Below, piece by piece: positions 23,770-33,000 of a stretch of 64,000 nucleotides of DNA. The translations under genes and the position numbers were made by a program. This DNA is from Stenotrophomonas maltophilia (GTDB taxonomy: Bacteria > Pseudomonadota > Gammaproteobacteria > Xanthomonadales > Xanthomonadaceae): the NCBI RefSeq assembly GCF_039555535.1, contig NZ_CP154630.1, positions 447,001-511,000 on the forward strand. Reading direction: 5' to 3'. A model generated the notes under the pieces. That model made no database searches and was not told the origin of the DNA. It saw nothing but the letters and a program-made list of their open reading frames with translations. Every line of letters starts with the position of its first letter. The stretch's first letter is position 1.

Positions 23770-23876
23770 CCTAGATCCCTGTCCCGAAAGCTAACTGCCC
23801 AGGATTCTAGCCAGAACCAGGTTCCTTGTGTCATTGGTTGACGCGTTTGGCTGCCTCGACAGGGTGCAGATGGGGG

Positions 23877-24290
23877 CTACTGGGACGCAGATCTAGGGCA
23901 GCTGTTCTCAGGTGCGCTCAAGTCCCTCCTGCGTCTATCTGGTGAGCCCCATCCATCTTTCCAGCGCTGTAGCTCCATTGCATCGCTTGCGATCGTAGAC
24001 ATGGTGACTATCAGAAGACTTGGCCCAGAGTTGTCCACGAACAGAATGGCATCGTCATGTACGCTCATATCGAAGAAGCGTCTACTGGAATCATGCTTTC
24101 CGATGGTGACGCCTTGGCAAGCCAACGCTTCGGCGTAGTTCTCGGCATCGGCCCGAAACAGGGCAAACTCCGAGTCGGTGAGTCTTGGGTAGTTCTCAAG
24201 ACTCATTGTGGTGGCTGGCGCGTACGTCCCTCCAATGATCAATCCCAATAGCGCTGCCGTTGTCAGGGCAAGCAAAGTCCGGCTCGGCAT
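23877..24290 (-). CDS. small exported or membrane-anchored hypothetical protein
   Basis: Start placed at 24290, giving 137 residues with an N-terminal hydrophobic signal (LLALTTAALLGLIIGGTYAP). The body has ENYPRLTDSEFALFRADAEN and a D-D-A-I-L-F-V-D segment. A longer upstream frame exists but would bury the signal peptide. No family recognised. The gene lies at the right edge of the low-GC island. Confidence 0.55.
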   Translation of the reverse strand: MPSRTLLALTTAALLGLIIGGTYAPATTMSLENYPRLTDSEFALFRADAENYAEALACQGVTIGKHDSSRRFFDMSVHDDAILFVDNSGPSLLIVTMSTIASDAMELQRWKDGWGSPDRRRRDLSAPENSCPRSASQ

Positions 24291-24393
24291 AGTGAGGCCA
24301 GTGTTGGGGGCTAAAGGGCTCAGGCAGCGGCGAATGCTTGGGACCATGCGTACGATCCGCGCATTGCACTCGATGTACGTAGCGAAGCGCGCT

Positions 24394-24762
24394 CTACTCC
24401 CGCACCTGCAACCGCTCAGCAACCTGCGCAGTCAACGCCACACACGCCATCTTCAGCCCCTCCATCACCCGATCCCCCAGGTACTCCTCGGGCGCGCCGT
24501 TCTGCCGCGTGCGCTCCGCAGCCAGCATCAGCTCCGCCACGACGCGCAACCCGGCCAACGCGCAATCCGCATCCGCCAGCTGAAGACACCGCCCAGGCAG
24601 TTGATGCCGCTCCGGCCAAGGCTGGCCATCCGCAGCCGCACCGGTGCCGATGCGGTGCAGCGTGGCTACGAAGGCGTTGGGATCGACGGACGGTTCGCGC
24701 TCGGCTTCGGCGTTGTCCGGATCGTACTGCGCGTGCAGGGAACGGAAGTCCGATGTGTTCAT
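24394..24762 (-). CDS. hypothetical protein downstream of a structured RNA leader
   Basis: A 122-residue cytosolic protein, starting MNTSDFRSLHAQYDPD, with a helical C-terminal half (CALAGLRVVAELMLAAERTR, then VMEGLKMACVALTAQVAERL). The frame is open for 139 codons upstream, but that stretch is the RNA-forming leader and the ATG at 24762 is the sensible start. I do not recognise a function. Placement after a phage-immunity-like RNA suggests either a prophage/satellite remnant or a small regulator. Confidence 0.6.
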   Translation of the reverse strand: MNTSDFRSLHAQYDPDNAEAEREPSVDPNAFVATLHRIGTGAAADGQPWPERHQLPGRCLQLADADCALAGLRVVAELMLAAERTRQNGAPEEYLGDRVMEGLKMACVALTAQVAERLQVRE

Positions 24763-25004
24763 GGCAATGCTCCGTACAGGACAGATAGCAGCGCCACCAA
24801 TGAAGGTGGCGGACGGTGCGTGGTTCGAAAGCCGGACAGTAACCAAGCCGGTGGGTCCGAAGACCCCCACGCACCGCCCGCCATGGAACGCGAACGGATT
24901 GCCAGCCGGCGCCACGTAAGGTGACGCCGGCTGGCAAGCGCAAAGCACAAGGCTACTGAACGGGCTTTCGAACCCCGCGCCACCCTTTTCCGGTGGCACG
25001 CCAA
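24763..25004 (-). ncRNA. structured leader RNA resembling phage P4 CI / P1 C4 immunity RNA
   Basis: The segment has nested complementary arms: hairpin GCCACC...GGTGGC at 24793-24810; GGTTCGAAAGCC at 24822-24833 pairs with GGCTTTCGAACC at 24963-24974; ACGGTGCGTGG near 24813 pairs with CCACGCACCG near 24867; a perfect 13-base stem at 24899-24911 / 24925-24937; and a GCCACC/GGTGGC hairpin near 24980-24996. Duplicated, mutually complementary arms ahead of a gene are the design of the P4/P1 immunity RNAs, where a short antisense RNA pairs with its own leader. The identification is by design and remembered sequence feel, not by a model search. Strand is taken from the downstream gene at 24394-24762. 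Confidence 0.5.
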
Positions 25005-25215
25005 GAGATACCCGTGCAGCAACCAAATGCCAAGAAATCACAGGACTGATGATTGCCAGTCCTGACGCTTTCGGCATTGTCGCACACGGTGTTAAGCCAG
25101 CAAGCGATTGCGCTGCAACGCTCTTGAAGAGCTTGGCGCTATTGGCCCCAAGCGCAGGAATGCCCCCAGTCAGGGCCATGGCGCAGGGCCAATCGCGACA
25201 GATTGAACCAGCGGT

Positions 25216-25641
25216 TCAGCCGGGCGGCGCCTCGGCCGGAGGCACGAAGCTCAAACGCACCCGAACCCGCGCTTGCCGCGCGACGCCCTCAACCACGACC
25301 GGATCAAAGCGCCACTGGTCCACTGCGGTAAAGGCCGCACGATCAAGCTCCCGCAGTCCGCTGGACCGCACCACCATCACGTTGGAAACGTGACCCAGCT
25401 CATCCAGCTGAGCAACCAACAACACCGCCATGGGAACCTGCAGCAAGGTATCGGGCGGCGTGGCAGGGTCCGTTGAATACACAACGGCAGGCGCCTGCCG
25501 CAGCTCGAAGGTGGGGTTGTCGCCGCGCTCCACGAACACTTCAGTGGAAACCTGCGGGTCTACCGCCATGGCCATGGCAGGTGTAGCGCCCAGCAGCATC
25601 AGAACGAGGTTCAGTGCCAGGGCGGTGTTCAAACGGGGCAT
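25216..25641 (-). CDS. exported protein with TonB C-terminal-like domain
   Basis: A 141-residue protein with a signal peptide (ALNLVLMLLGATPAMAMA) and a TonB-type C-terminal fold: VPMAVLLVAQLDELGHVSNV, then SSGLRELDRAAFTAVDQWRF and a final V-R-V-R-L-S-F strand. It lacks the N-terminal anchor and Pro-rich stalk of a true TonB, so it is a periplasmic TonB-domain protein of unknown partner. Start at 25641 gives the signal peptide directly. Confidence 0.75.
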   Translation of the reverse strand: MPRLNTALALNLVLMLLGATPAMAMAVDPQVSTEVFVERGDNPTFELRQAPAVVYSTDPATPPDTLLQVPMAVLLVAQLDELGHVSNVMVVRSSGLRELDRAAFTAVDQWRFDPVVVEGVARQARVRVRLSFVPPAEAPPG

Positions 25642-25732
25642 ACGTGGCTTCCATTCCGGTGCGCTGCCAGCATAGCGGTCATCCCCTGGCATCGCTTGCC
25701 TTGAATGCCGGCGTGCCGGACTGCTGCACCGC

Positions 25733-25942
25733 TCACACAGGTACGCCCGGCCGTGGCCACAGTGCATCGTCGCGCTCCAGGTCGTAGTCGCTGCCGAACG
25801 CCAGGGCAGCCTCGCGCGGTGGGAGGTCTGCGTAGCAGCCCAGCAGGTACTCGTCCATACCGGCGTCGCGGTGGTCGATGGCGAACAGGTGGAGGAGCTC
25901 GTTGTCGAAGGCTTCCAGCCATGTGGGGTCGATCTTGGTCAC
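25733..25942 (-). CDS. small acidic hypothetical protein (GTG start)
   Basis: A 69-residue acidic protein beginning at a GTG (TKIDPTWLEAFDNELLHLFA) placed six bases after a perfect GGAGG, which decides this start over the ATG at 26026. Contains DLPPREAALAFGSDYDLE. No family recognised. Confidence 0.55.
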   Translation of the reverse strand: MTKIDPTWLEAFDNELLHLFAIDHRDAGMDEYLLGCYADLPPREAALAFGSDYDLERDDALWPRPGVPV

Positions 25943-26019
25943 AGTCGTCCTCCAGAGGGGGAGCTGAGTTTGGCCGCGGTAGATCTCACACAATGAGATA
26001 GAAGCTCGACAATCATTTG

Positions 26020-26041
26020 ATTTCATTCTGGTCCGATTGCC
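26020..26041. repeat. 22-base element, copy 1 (upstream of the first immunity gene)
   Basis: GATTTCATT ... GTCCGATTGC, matching copy 2 at 29152-29173 with two mismatches. It lies about 130 bases before the first Imm11-like gene. Confidence 0.7.
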
Positions 26042-26173
26042 GGCCCACGCAAGTCAGGGTAGAAAAGGGCTGCGGCTTGTCCGAGTGAACATTCACCGAT
26101 CGCCTTCACATGATCGGGAATAGGTGGAGAACTTCGCTCCGGCGTCGGGGCGACAATAAGATGGAGGCAGCGC

Positions 26174-26812
26174 ATGGATTCGGTTTCAACCCGCCATCCT
26201 CGAAAAGGGGAGTTCTTTCTCCTTGAGCCAGGGGCGATAAGCGGCCCTGCCTGCGGGGTCGTCTTCGAGAATCTGGATCGCCTGCTGTCTCCTCCTCGCA
26301 TGATCTTGCTGCCGGAGGATGGCGGCGTCGCCTCGCTTCGCGAGCCGCCGCGCCTGGTACTTAGATTGAGCGAAGGACCGCCGCCTCGGGATCTGGAGTC
26401 GGGGTTCAGCGGCTACTGGCTGGTCTCTGAGCGGCTGCATGACGTGATGGTCTCTGTCGATCCCCACGCCTTCGCCTTTGCGGAAGCCGACTATCGCCTG
26501 GAAGACGGCAGCCCAGGCGATCGCCACTTCCTGTGCACCGTGGTCCAGGTCATTGACGCGTTGGACGAAGGTGCGTCCAAGCTCTTCATCGACACCACCG
26601 AGGAATTCATAAACGGGAAGTTCTACGACTTGGGCGGCGGCGCGAGTGTGACGTTCGACCGGGAGAGGCTGGGGCAGGTCCACGTCTTCAGGACTCCATT
26701 CTCCGGCTCCGTGTTCTGTGACCGCGTGTTTAGGGATGCAATGGCTGCAGCCGGTATAGACACTGACAGCGATGCGGACGGCGTGTGGTTGACGGATGCC
26801 GCGGACATTTAG
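26174..26812 (+). CDS. Imm11-like immunity protein, paralogue 1
   Basis: A 212-residue member of the Imm11 (DUF1629) type: RKGEFFLLEPG at the N-terminus, FSGYWLVSERLHDVM in the middle, VIDALDEGASKL, then GKFYDLGGGASVTF and VFRTPFSGSVFCDRVFRDAM. Imm11 proteins are cytosolic antitoxins of polymorphic-toxin nucleases. This copy is the most diverged of five; it has ISGPACGVVF where the others have R-x-G-K-G-H-G-V. Good ribosome site (GGAGG). It probably protects against the AHH effector of 30094 or a relative delivered by neighbours. Confidence 0.8.
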   Translation: MDSVSTRHPRKGEFFLLEPGAISGPACGVVFENLDRLLSPPRMILLPEDGGVASLREPPRLVLRLSEGPPPRDLESGFSGYWLVSERLHDVMVSVDPHAFAFAEADYRLEDGSPGDRHFLCTVVQVIDALDEGASKLFIDTTEEFINGKFYDLGGGASVTFDRERLGQVHVFRTPFSGSVFCDRVFRDAMAAAGIDTDSDADGVWLTDAADI

Positions 26813-26938
26813 GGTGTGGCCCAAGCCGGCAGAGAATTCATGAGTGGCTGGTCTTCACATAACTGACAGCCGATGCCTTCCCGAAGCCCGGCTATGTCTC
26901 TACGTTGGAGTGCAAACATCTGGAAGATAGGAAAAAGC

Positions 26939-27583
26939 ATGGAACCGTCAAAGCCGCCCCATGCTGTGCCTGGCGAATTCTTCCTCCTGATGCCTGATAC
27001 CACGCGCGGGGGAAAGGGGCACGGCGTTGTGTTCGAGAACGCGAAGCGGCTGCGCATCCCGCCTCGCCTGATCCTGCGGCCAGAAGAAGGGGGATTTCCG
27101 CCCATGGCGGAGAAGCCGCTGCTGGTCTACTCAGCAAAGAATGGGAGCCTCCCAGAGGATCTGGAGGGGGGGCTGAGCGGCTACTGGATGGTCACCGAGA
27201 GATTACGCGACGCTCTAGTCTCTGTGGACCCGGCTGGCTTTGAGTTTGTAGAGTGTGACTACCGCCTTGCCGATGGATCCAAGGGGCCGCGGTACTTCCT
27301 GTGCGATGTAACCCGTGAGCTCGATGCGGTGGACGAAGAAGCCTCGAAACTTCGGATCATCACTGACGCAGGCTATCGAGGTGGAAAGTTCTACGACCTA
27401 AGGGGCGGAGCCAGTCTGGCGTTCCGCAAGCAGGTCATCGGTCAAGCCAGAATATTCCGGACGCCTTTCTCGGGAAACCTCGTCTTCTGCGACAGAGAGC
27501 TCCGCGACGCTGTGTGGAACGCTGGAATCGGTGGGCCGCGTGCATCGCGAGGCCTCTGGTTCACTGACGCGGCCAGCATCTAA
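26939..27583 (+). CDS. Imm11-like immunity protein, paralogue 2 (type B)
   Basis: A 214-residue paralogue. Start at 26939 (MEPSKPPHAVPGEFF) matches the length of its siblings and follows AGGAAAAAGC; an upstream ATG adds 22 unrelated residues. Key stretches: PGEFFLLMPDTTRGG, RLILRPEEGGFPPM, LSGYWMVTERLRDAL, FVECDYRLADGSKG, KFYDLRGGASLAFRK and GNLVFCDRELRDAV. It resembles paralogue 4 much more than its immediate neighbours, in particular in the MPDTTR and DLRGGASLAF segments. Confidence 0.82.
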   Translation: MEPSKPPHAVPGEFFLLMPDTTRGGKGHGVVFENAKRLRIPPRLILRPEEGGFPPMAEKPLLVYSAKNGSLPEDLEGGLSGYWMVTERLRDALVSVDPAGFEFVECDYRLADGSKGPRYFLCDVTRELDAVDEEASKLRIITDAGYRGGKFYDLRGGASLAFRKQVIGQARIFRTPFSGNLVFCDRELRDAVWNAGIGGPRASRGLWFTDAASI

Positions 27584-27681
27584 GTCAGAGTTCTGAAGGC
27601 CGGACTTTTGGGCGCCTTTCAGATTCGCTTCAAGTGCTTATGAGCGCCTTCTATTCACATCAACAACGTGGGATGAAAAGC

Positions 27682-28323
27682 ATGCGATCGGACTCCACCC
27701 ATCAGCCGCGCAAGGGCGAGTTCTTCAAACTGCGACCGGATGCTACCCGTAGAGGGAAGGGTCACGGGGTGGTCTTTGATAACGAGGACGCGTTGCTTGT
27801 GACTCCCCGGCTGATCCTTTTGCCCGAAGCCCGTGGCTTCCCTCTACTGCGTGAAACCCCGCGCCTGGTCTATCGGGAGCGGCAGGGTGTCCCTCCACAG
27901 GACCTGGAAGGCGGGTTGAGCGGCTATTGGCTGATCTCCGAGCGATTGCGCCAGGTCATGGAAGAGATAGACCCTGACGCGTTCGTTTTCGCTGATACCG
28001 ACTATCGCTTGGAAGACGGTTCAAAGGGACCAGCCTACTTCCTTTGCGACGTGGTCCGCACGCTGGACGCCTTGGATGAAGAAGCCTCCCAGCTCAACAT
28101 CGTGATCAGCGATGAGTACGAGGCAGGGAAATACTACCGCCTAACTGGTGATGTCCGGTTGGCGTTCAAACGCGAAGTGCTGGGTTCGGCTCACGTGTTC
28201 AGATTGCCGTTCCATGGCGGGGTGTTCTGCGACCGAACGTTCAAGGATGCGGTGGAAGCTGCCGGCATCTTCACAGCCAAGAGATCCAATGGGCTCTGGT
28301 TTGAAGATGTGGTCAATTGCTGA
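27682..28323 (+). CDS. Imm11-like immunity protein, paralogue 3 (type C)
   Basis: A 213-residue paralogue. Start taken at 27682 (MRSDSTHQPRKGEFF) by alignment to paralogue 1; ATGs at 27673 and 27640 are alternatives. Key stretches: KGEFFKLRPDATRRGKGHGV, RLILLPEARGFPLLRETPRL, LSGYWLISERLRQVM, TLDALDEEASQLNIV, YYRLTGDVRLAFKREVLG and GVFCDRTFKDAVEAAG. Closest to paralogue 5. The B and C types alternate, pointing to duplication of a two-gene unit. Confidence 0.82.
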   Translation: MRSDSTHQPRKGEFFKLRPDATRRGKGHGVVFDNEDALLVTPRLILLPEARGFPLLRETPRLVYRERQGVPPQDLEGGLSGYWLISERLRQVMEEIDPDAFVFADTDYRLEDGSKGPAYFLCDVVRTLDALDEEASQLNIVISDEYEAGKYYRLTGDVRLAFKREVLGSAHVFRLPFHGGVFCDRTFKDAVEAAGIFTAKRSNGLWFEDVVNC

Positions 28324-28410
28324 GTCTGTCCCATCGGCACCAAGTTCGTGACCGATACTGCAAGTATGCGGAGTGCGGTACATGCCTTAAATTCGGAAGG
28401 GAACAAGCAC

Positions 28411-29055
28411 ATGCCCACGTTGGAACGTAATCAGCCTGCTCCTGGCGAGTTCTATCTGCTGATGCCTGACACGACCCGAAGGGGAAGAGGGCATGGTGTT
28501 GAGATCGAGAATGAGGACGCACTGCTGATGCCTCCCAGGCTGATCATTCGCCCCGAAGAAGGCGGTTTTCCTCATCTGGCGCAGAGACCGCGTCTGGTGC
28601 TCGATCCAAGGCTGGGGGATCCACCGCAGGACCTCGAAGGAGGAATGAGTGGCTACTGGTTGGTATCAGAGCGCCTCAAGATGGCCTTCACCGAAATAGA
28701 TCCCGTTGCCTTTGAGTTCGTGGAGTGTGATTACGTGCTTCCGGACGGCACAGAGGGCCCAACGTACTACCTGTGCGAGGTTGCTCGCGAACTGGATGCC
28801 GTCGATGAGGAAGCATCGAAGTTCCGGGTCATCGTCGATGAGGGCTATCCGGGCGGGAAGTTCTACGACCTTCGTGGCGGAGCAAGCTTGGCATTCAAGA
28901 GGGACGTAATTGGGGACAGTCATGTCTTCAGGAGCCCGTACTCCGGCGATCTTGTCTACTGCGATCGCATGTTCCGGGATGCCATACGCGCTGCGGGAAT
29001 TGGAAGCGAGTGTGAAATGCGTGGCCTGAGGTTCAAGGACGCAGCCAATGTCTGA
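28411..29055 (+). CDS. Imm11-like immunity protein, paralogue 4 (type B)
   Basis: A 214-residue paralogue starting MPTLERNQPAPGEFY after GAAGGGAACAAGCAC. Shares with paralogue 2 the LLMPDTTRRG, RPEEGGFPHL, F-E-F-V-E-C-D-Y, KFYDLRGGASLAFKRD and SGDLVYCDRMFRDAI segments. Followed by 374 bases without a gene before paralogue 5, whereas the other spacings are about 90-130 bases, so paralogue 5 probably has its own promoter. Confidence 0.82.
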   Translation: MPTLERNQPAPGEFYLLMPDTTRRGRGHGVEIENEDALLMPPRLIIRPEEGGFPHLAQRPRLVLDPRLGDPPQDLEGGMSGYWLVSERLKMAFTEIDPVAFEFVECDYVLPDGTEGPTYYLCEVARELDAVDEEASKFRVIVDEGYPGGKFYDLRGGASLAFKRDVIGDSHVFRSPYSGDLVYCDRMFRDAIRAAGIGSECEMRGLRFKDAANV

Positions 29056-29429
29056 TATGGCGCGCGTCATTCTAAGCATAATCCGCATGTAAAAATTGAA
29101 GACGGCTGCGGCGCGTCTCATGGAACGGGATCGGTAGTCGAACTTAAGATCGATTTCATTTTTGTCCGATTGCTTGCCGGTGCAGAACGGTTTAAAAAGC
29201 AGTCATGCCTATTCAGTGCTTGAGTTGAAGGCAGAGCGGTAAGAGGCAGGTCGCATCGGTACTTCAGAGCGGCCAGAGGAATTGGAGAGAAGCAGTAGTG
29301 CGCTATGTCGGTGGAGGGGGCTTCAGGCTGTGAGCGCGCGGGCATGACTCGAGGAGGGCATGGAAGGTTGGCACCCTCTGATAAGCTCTTGGCACGCTTA
29401 TTTAGATCGATTCTGAGGTGAGGCAAACA
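29056..29429. other. intergenic region with probable second immunity promoter
   Basis: No coding frame. Contains copy 2 of the 22-base element (29152-29173). The sequence looks like the region preceding the first immunity gene, as expected if a promoter segment was duplicated. Confidence 0.5.
29152..29173. repeat. 22-base element, copy 2 (upstream of the last immunity gene)
   Basis: Matches 26020-26041 with two mismatches (CATTTTTGTCC against CATTCTGGTCC). Both copies sit upstream of immunity genes at the start of a transcription-unit-like gap. Confidence 0.7.
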
Positions 29430-30062
29430 ATGACTTCGAATCTGCCAAAGAAGGGCGAGTTCTTCGAGTTGCGCCCAGATGCCCGACGGCGCGGCAAAGG
29501 GCATGGCGTCGTTTTTGAGAACGAGTCTTCTCTGAAGACCCCTCCAAATTTCCTCTTGCGTCCCGATCAGGGGGGCTTCCCGCCTCTGCGCGAGACCCCG
29601 CGCTTAGTGTATTACCCAAGCGAAGGGTGGCCACCGGAGGATCTTGAAGCTGGGATGAGCGGCTATTGGCTCGTTTCCGGGCGTCTCCGCGAGGTGATGG
29701 CGGCCGTGGACCCAGGAGCTTTTGCGTTCAGGGAGACTGACTATCGACTCGCTGATGGAGCAATGGGTGGCCCTTATTTCCTTTGCGATGTCATCAGAAC
29801 CATTGATGCCTTGGATGAGGCAGCATCCCAGCTGAAGATCATCGTGAGTGACGACTATGAAGAGGGGAAATACTACGATCTGACTGGCGACGTCCGCTTG
29901 GCGTTCAAGCGGGAGGTCATCGGCGGTGCTCACGTATTCCGGCTCCCTTACTACGAAGGTGTCTTCTGCGACCGCACTTTCAAGGAGGCGGTCGAAGCCG
30001 CGGGACTGATCGCCAGCGGTACGTCCAACGGTCTGTGGTTCTATGACGCGGTGAACTGCTGA
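29430..30062 (+). CDS. Imm11-like immunity protein, paralogue 5 (type C), cognate to the AHH effector
   Basis: A 210-residue paralogue starting MTSNLPKKGEFF (29430); a GTG at 29418 is in frame but less likely. Shares with paralogue 3 the LRPDARRRGKGHGV, GGFPPLRETPRLVY, YYDLTGDVRLAFKREVIG and GVFCDRTFKEAVEAAG segments. It ends 31 bases before the effector gene, in the same direction, which makes it the most likely cognate immunity protein. Antitoxin-before-toxin order and tight spacing support co-expression. Confidence 0.83.
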   Translation: MTSNLPKKGEFFELRPDARRRGKGHGVVFENESSLKTPPNFLLRPDQGGFPPLRETPRLVYYPSEGWPPEDLEAGMSGYWLVSGRLREVMAAVDPGAFAFRETDYRLADGAMGGPYFLCDVIRTIDALDEAASQLKIIVSDDYEEGKYYDLTGDVRLAFKREVIGGAHVFRLPYYEGVFCDRTFKEAVEAAGLIASGTSNGLWFYDAVNC

Positions 30063-30093
30063 GACCAGGCGATGCTGGAGTCAAGGAGGATTT

Positions 30094-33000
30094 GTGGCTG
30101 GACATTCCACTCATTTGCAGGACCATCACGCGATTGAGCAGCAGACGCTGAGGCACAGCCCGTTGCTCGCAAAGCTGCAGGAGGCCGGGCGATTCAACAT
30201 TCACGCCCAAGAGAACCGGCTGTTCCTCCCCGCAAACCCTGCCTATGCAGATGCGATGGGCATTACGCCGCACAGTGGCGGACCGTTGGGTGAATACCAG
30301 AACGGAATGATTCGGCGATTGAACGAGATTCAGAGAACGCGAGACGGTAAGGCCGCGCTGCTGAATGACTCTGACGCCCTCGATAGAGTGATGGCACGTG
30401 TAGAAGCATTGCGAGACACCGTCAAGGTCGGGTTGATCAACGGCGATCTCAACACGAATACTCCGCTGGGAAGCACGCCTGCGATCACGAACAAACGAAT
30501 CCGGGATTTTTTTGACGGAGTTCCTGAGTACCACCAAACGCATATCGCTCAGATCCAAGCCTTGAAAGGTTTCACCGGGGTCGACCTTGGCTGGGTGGCT
30601 GTCACTCATTCCGAAAGTGGTATCGTGACTACGCTCAATAGAATCGAGTATGACGCCAAGCCACTGACTCGCGGTGGAAACATTGAGTTGCAGCGAAGCG
30701 GCCTGTCGCTTGCCATTTCCAATGCCCACCACGGTGGCCGAGTTGTTCTGACAGAGCCGGGTATCCAGACGGTCGAGCGCGTGCTCGGCGAGGAAGCCGG
30801 GCATCGTATTCGCAGCCCGCGATCGCAGCAAGGCGGTGCGACATTGGATCTCCTCCTCGGCGAAGCCTCCACCAGCCAACTGATCCGCTCCGGTGGCCTG
30901 CTAGCCTCCGGCGCCGATGCCGTCATCACCGCCCGCCGCACCTCACAGCTGCTGGAAGAAGGCAACGGCACCGCCGCCCAGTCCGAGCTCACCCACGCTC
31001 TGGCGCGCAACGGCGGTGGCTGGGTCGGTGGCATGGCTACCGCGTCGGTGATCGGCACGTCCAGCTTCGTCCCTGCGGCCATCGTCGCGGGCGATGCGCT
31101 GCTGATGAGCAAGGCGTTCGACAAGGGCGCCGATCTGCTCGACAACCGCGCCGTCTACCGGCAGACCGACAAGGCCGATGTCACATGGCAGTTCGATGGC
31201 CGCAACTGGCAGCGCCAGGCGGTTATGGACAGCACAGGCGACGGCCTGGGCAATCCGGCTGAGCGCAGTGTGGGTGCCAGTTACGAGAAGGCCCGCGAGC
31301 TGGGCGCATACGCCCACGTAAAAGCGGTAGAGCTGGCGCTGGGCAAGGCGCCGCCGCCGCAGGATCCTTTCAGCATCCCGGCGCGGGACGGCGAGGGGCG
31401 TCTCGACAATCCCAACTGGCACCGCGATGCGCAGACCGAGCAGTGGACGCGGCAGGTCAAGATTGGCGTGTCCGGTGCCAACGACCGGGGTGTGTATGAG
31501 ACGCAGACCGCCAGCCCCGAACGCGCCAACGAGTTGAATCGTGAGGCGGTGCAGCGCATCGAGAACAACATCGCCAACGGCAAGGCCGCGATTGCCGCCA
31601 GCTACCTGGAGACCCGTGCTGCTACCCGCGCCAGCGACTTCGTGCCGCTGGTACCGGAAGCGGTGGAGCAGGCCCGTACCAAGCCGGACGCCATCCGGGG
31701 CTCGGACAACCAGCTTTACCAGCGCGATGAAGCAGGACAATGGCACCACGCTGGCCAAATCGCGCAGGGCAACATGGCGCTGGAGTTGGAGCTGACCCGC
31801 ACCATCCAGCAGCCATCGCTCGATCAGTTCAACCAGACCATTGCCGCATTGGACGCGCGACCGTTGCCGTCTGCGGCGGAAGTGAACCAGAACGAGCTTC
31901 GCCACAGCTACTACGCTGCGGGCGTTGCGCTGACCCCGGCATGGGAGCAGGCCATTGCCCTGGCCACGGCGCGCACGCGCGAGCAGCACGGCATTACGGG
32001 TCCCACGCTGCAGGAACTGGGGCCTGTCGCCGAGGGCAACGCGGGCGCGTCCCGGCCCATCACCCATTACCAGGTGGGTCAGGATGGCGTGGCGCGCGCC
32101 GTCGCGACCACCAGCACGCAGGAGCTGCAGGCCGCATGGAATGAGGTGCGCGCGCGTGCCAATGAGCAGGCGCCGTTGCCCGACTCGCCCGAGCTGCGCA
32201 TTGCTGCGCTGTCGGCGGGTGAGCAGGAGGCGTACCGGCAGGCACTGCAGGAAGCCAATCGGCTGGGTGCTGCGCAGGTAGATGCAGGACAGGCTGCACG
32301 AGCAGCCGCGCAGGTGGCACATGGCGACAAGCCATCCGAGCAGGATGGAAACGTGGAAGCGCGGCCTGAAGAGCCGGCGACTGCGCAGCCCGTCGCGCCT
32401 GTAGCGGTTGCGGCAGCGCCGCCCGCGATAGGGGTCACGCCACCGCCTACGCCCGCCCCCCAGGACAAGCCCGCGCCTCAGCGACACGCCGAGCAGCGCG
32501 ATCCGCCCCAGCGTGAGGCGGAGCCCGAACCTCAGCCCCATCCAAACAACGAGGCGCCTACCGAAAACCGTACCGCCTCACAGACGCCGGAGCCCGCTGG
32601 GCCGATGCAGGCGCACCCGGCCGCACCTGAGCGCGCGACGCCACATGTCGCCGCGCCCTTGGATGCGGCAACGCAGATGATGCCCACGCAGCGCACAGAG
32701 CAGGCATCGGAGCCGGAGCAGATGGTCGCACCTGCGGTTGCTCCCACTCCAAAGCAGGACATGGTAGTGCAGGAGAGTGAACCGTTGCCCTTCAAGGAGC
32801 CGCTGCCTGCTGAGCCTTCGCGCGATCCATGGCCTTTGGAGCAGGAAGCGGCACAACACGTGCCAGAGCCCGAACCGGCTCTATCGGATGACCTCCAGCC
32901 TGTCACTGCGGCTGTCACCGTTCCTGCCGAGCCCACGATAGCGCCGAGCCCTGAGCCAGCCGCGCCCGCACCGGATGAGGCATCGGCCCCGAACTTGGCG

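Noticed and set aside
24763..25179. An upstream extension of the gene at 24394-24762
   Set aside because: The open frame there coincides with the structured RNA arms and has no start signal; similar frames often appear over immunity-RNA leaders.
30943..32541. 532-codon minus-strand open frame in the AHH effector
   Set aside because: Antisense to the effector's Ala/Pro-rich regions; no domain seen.
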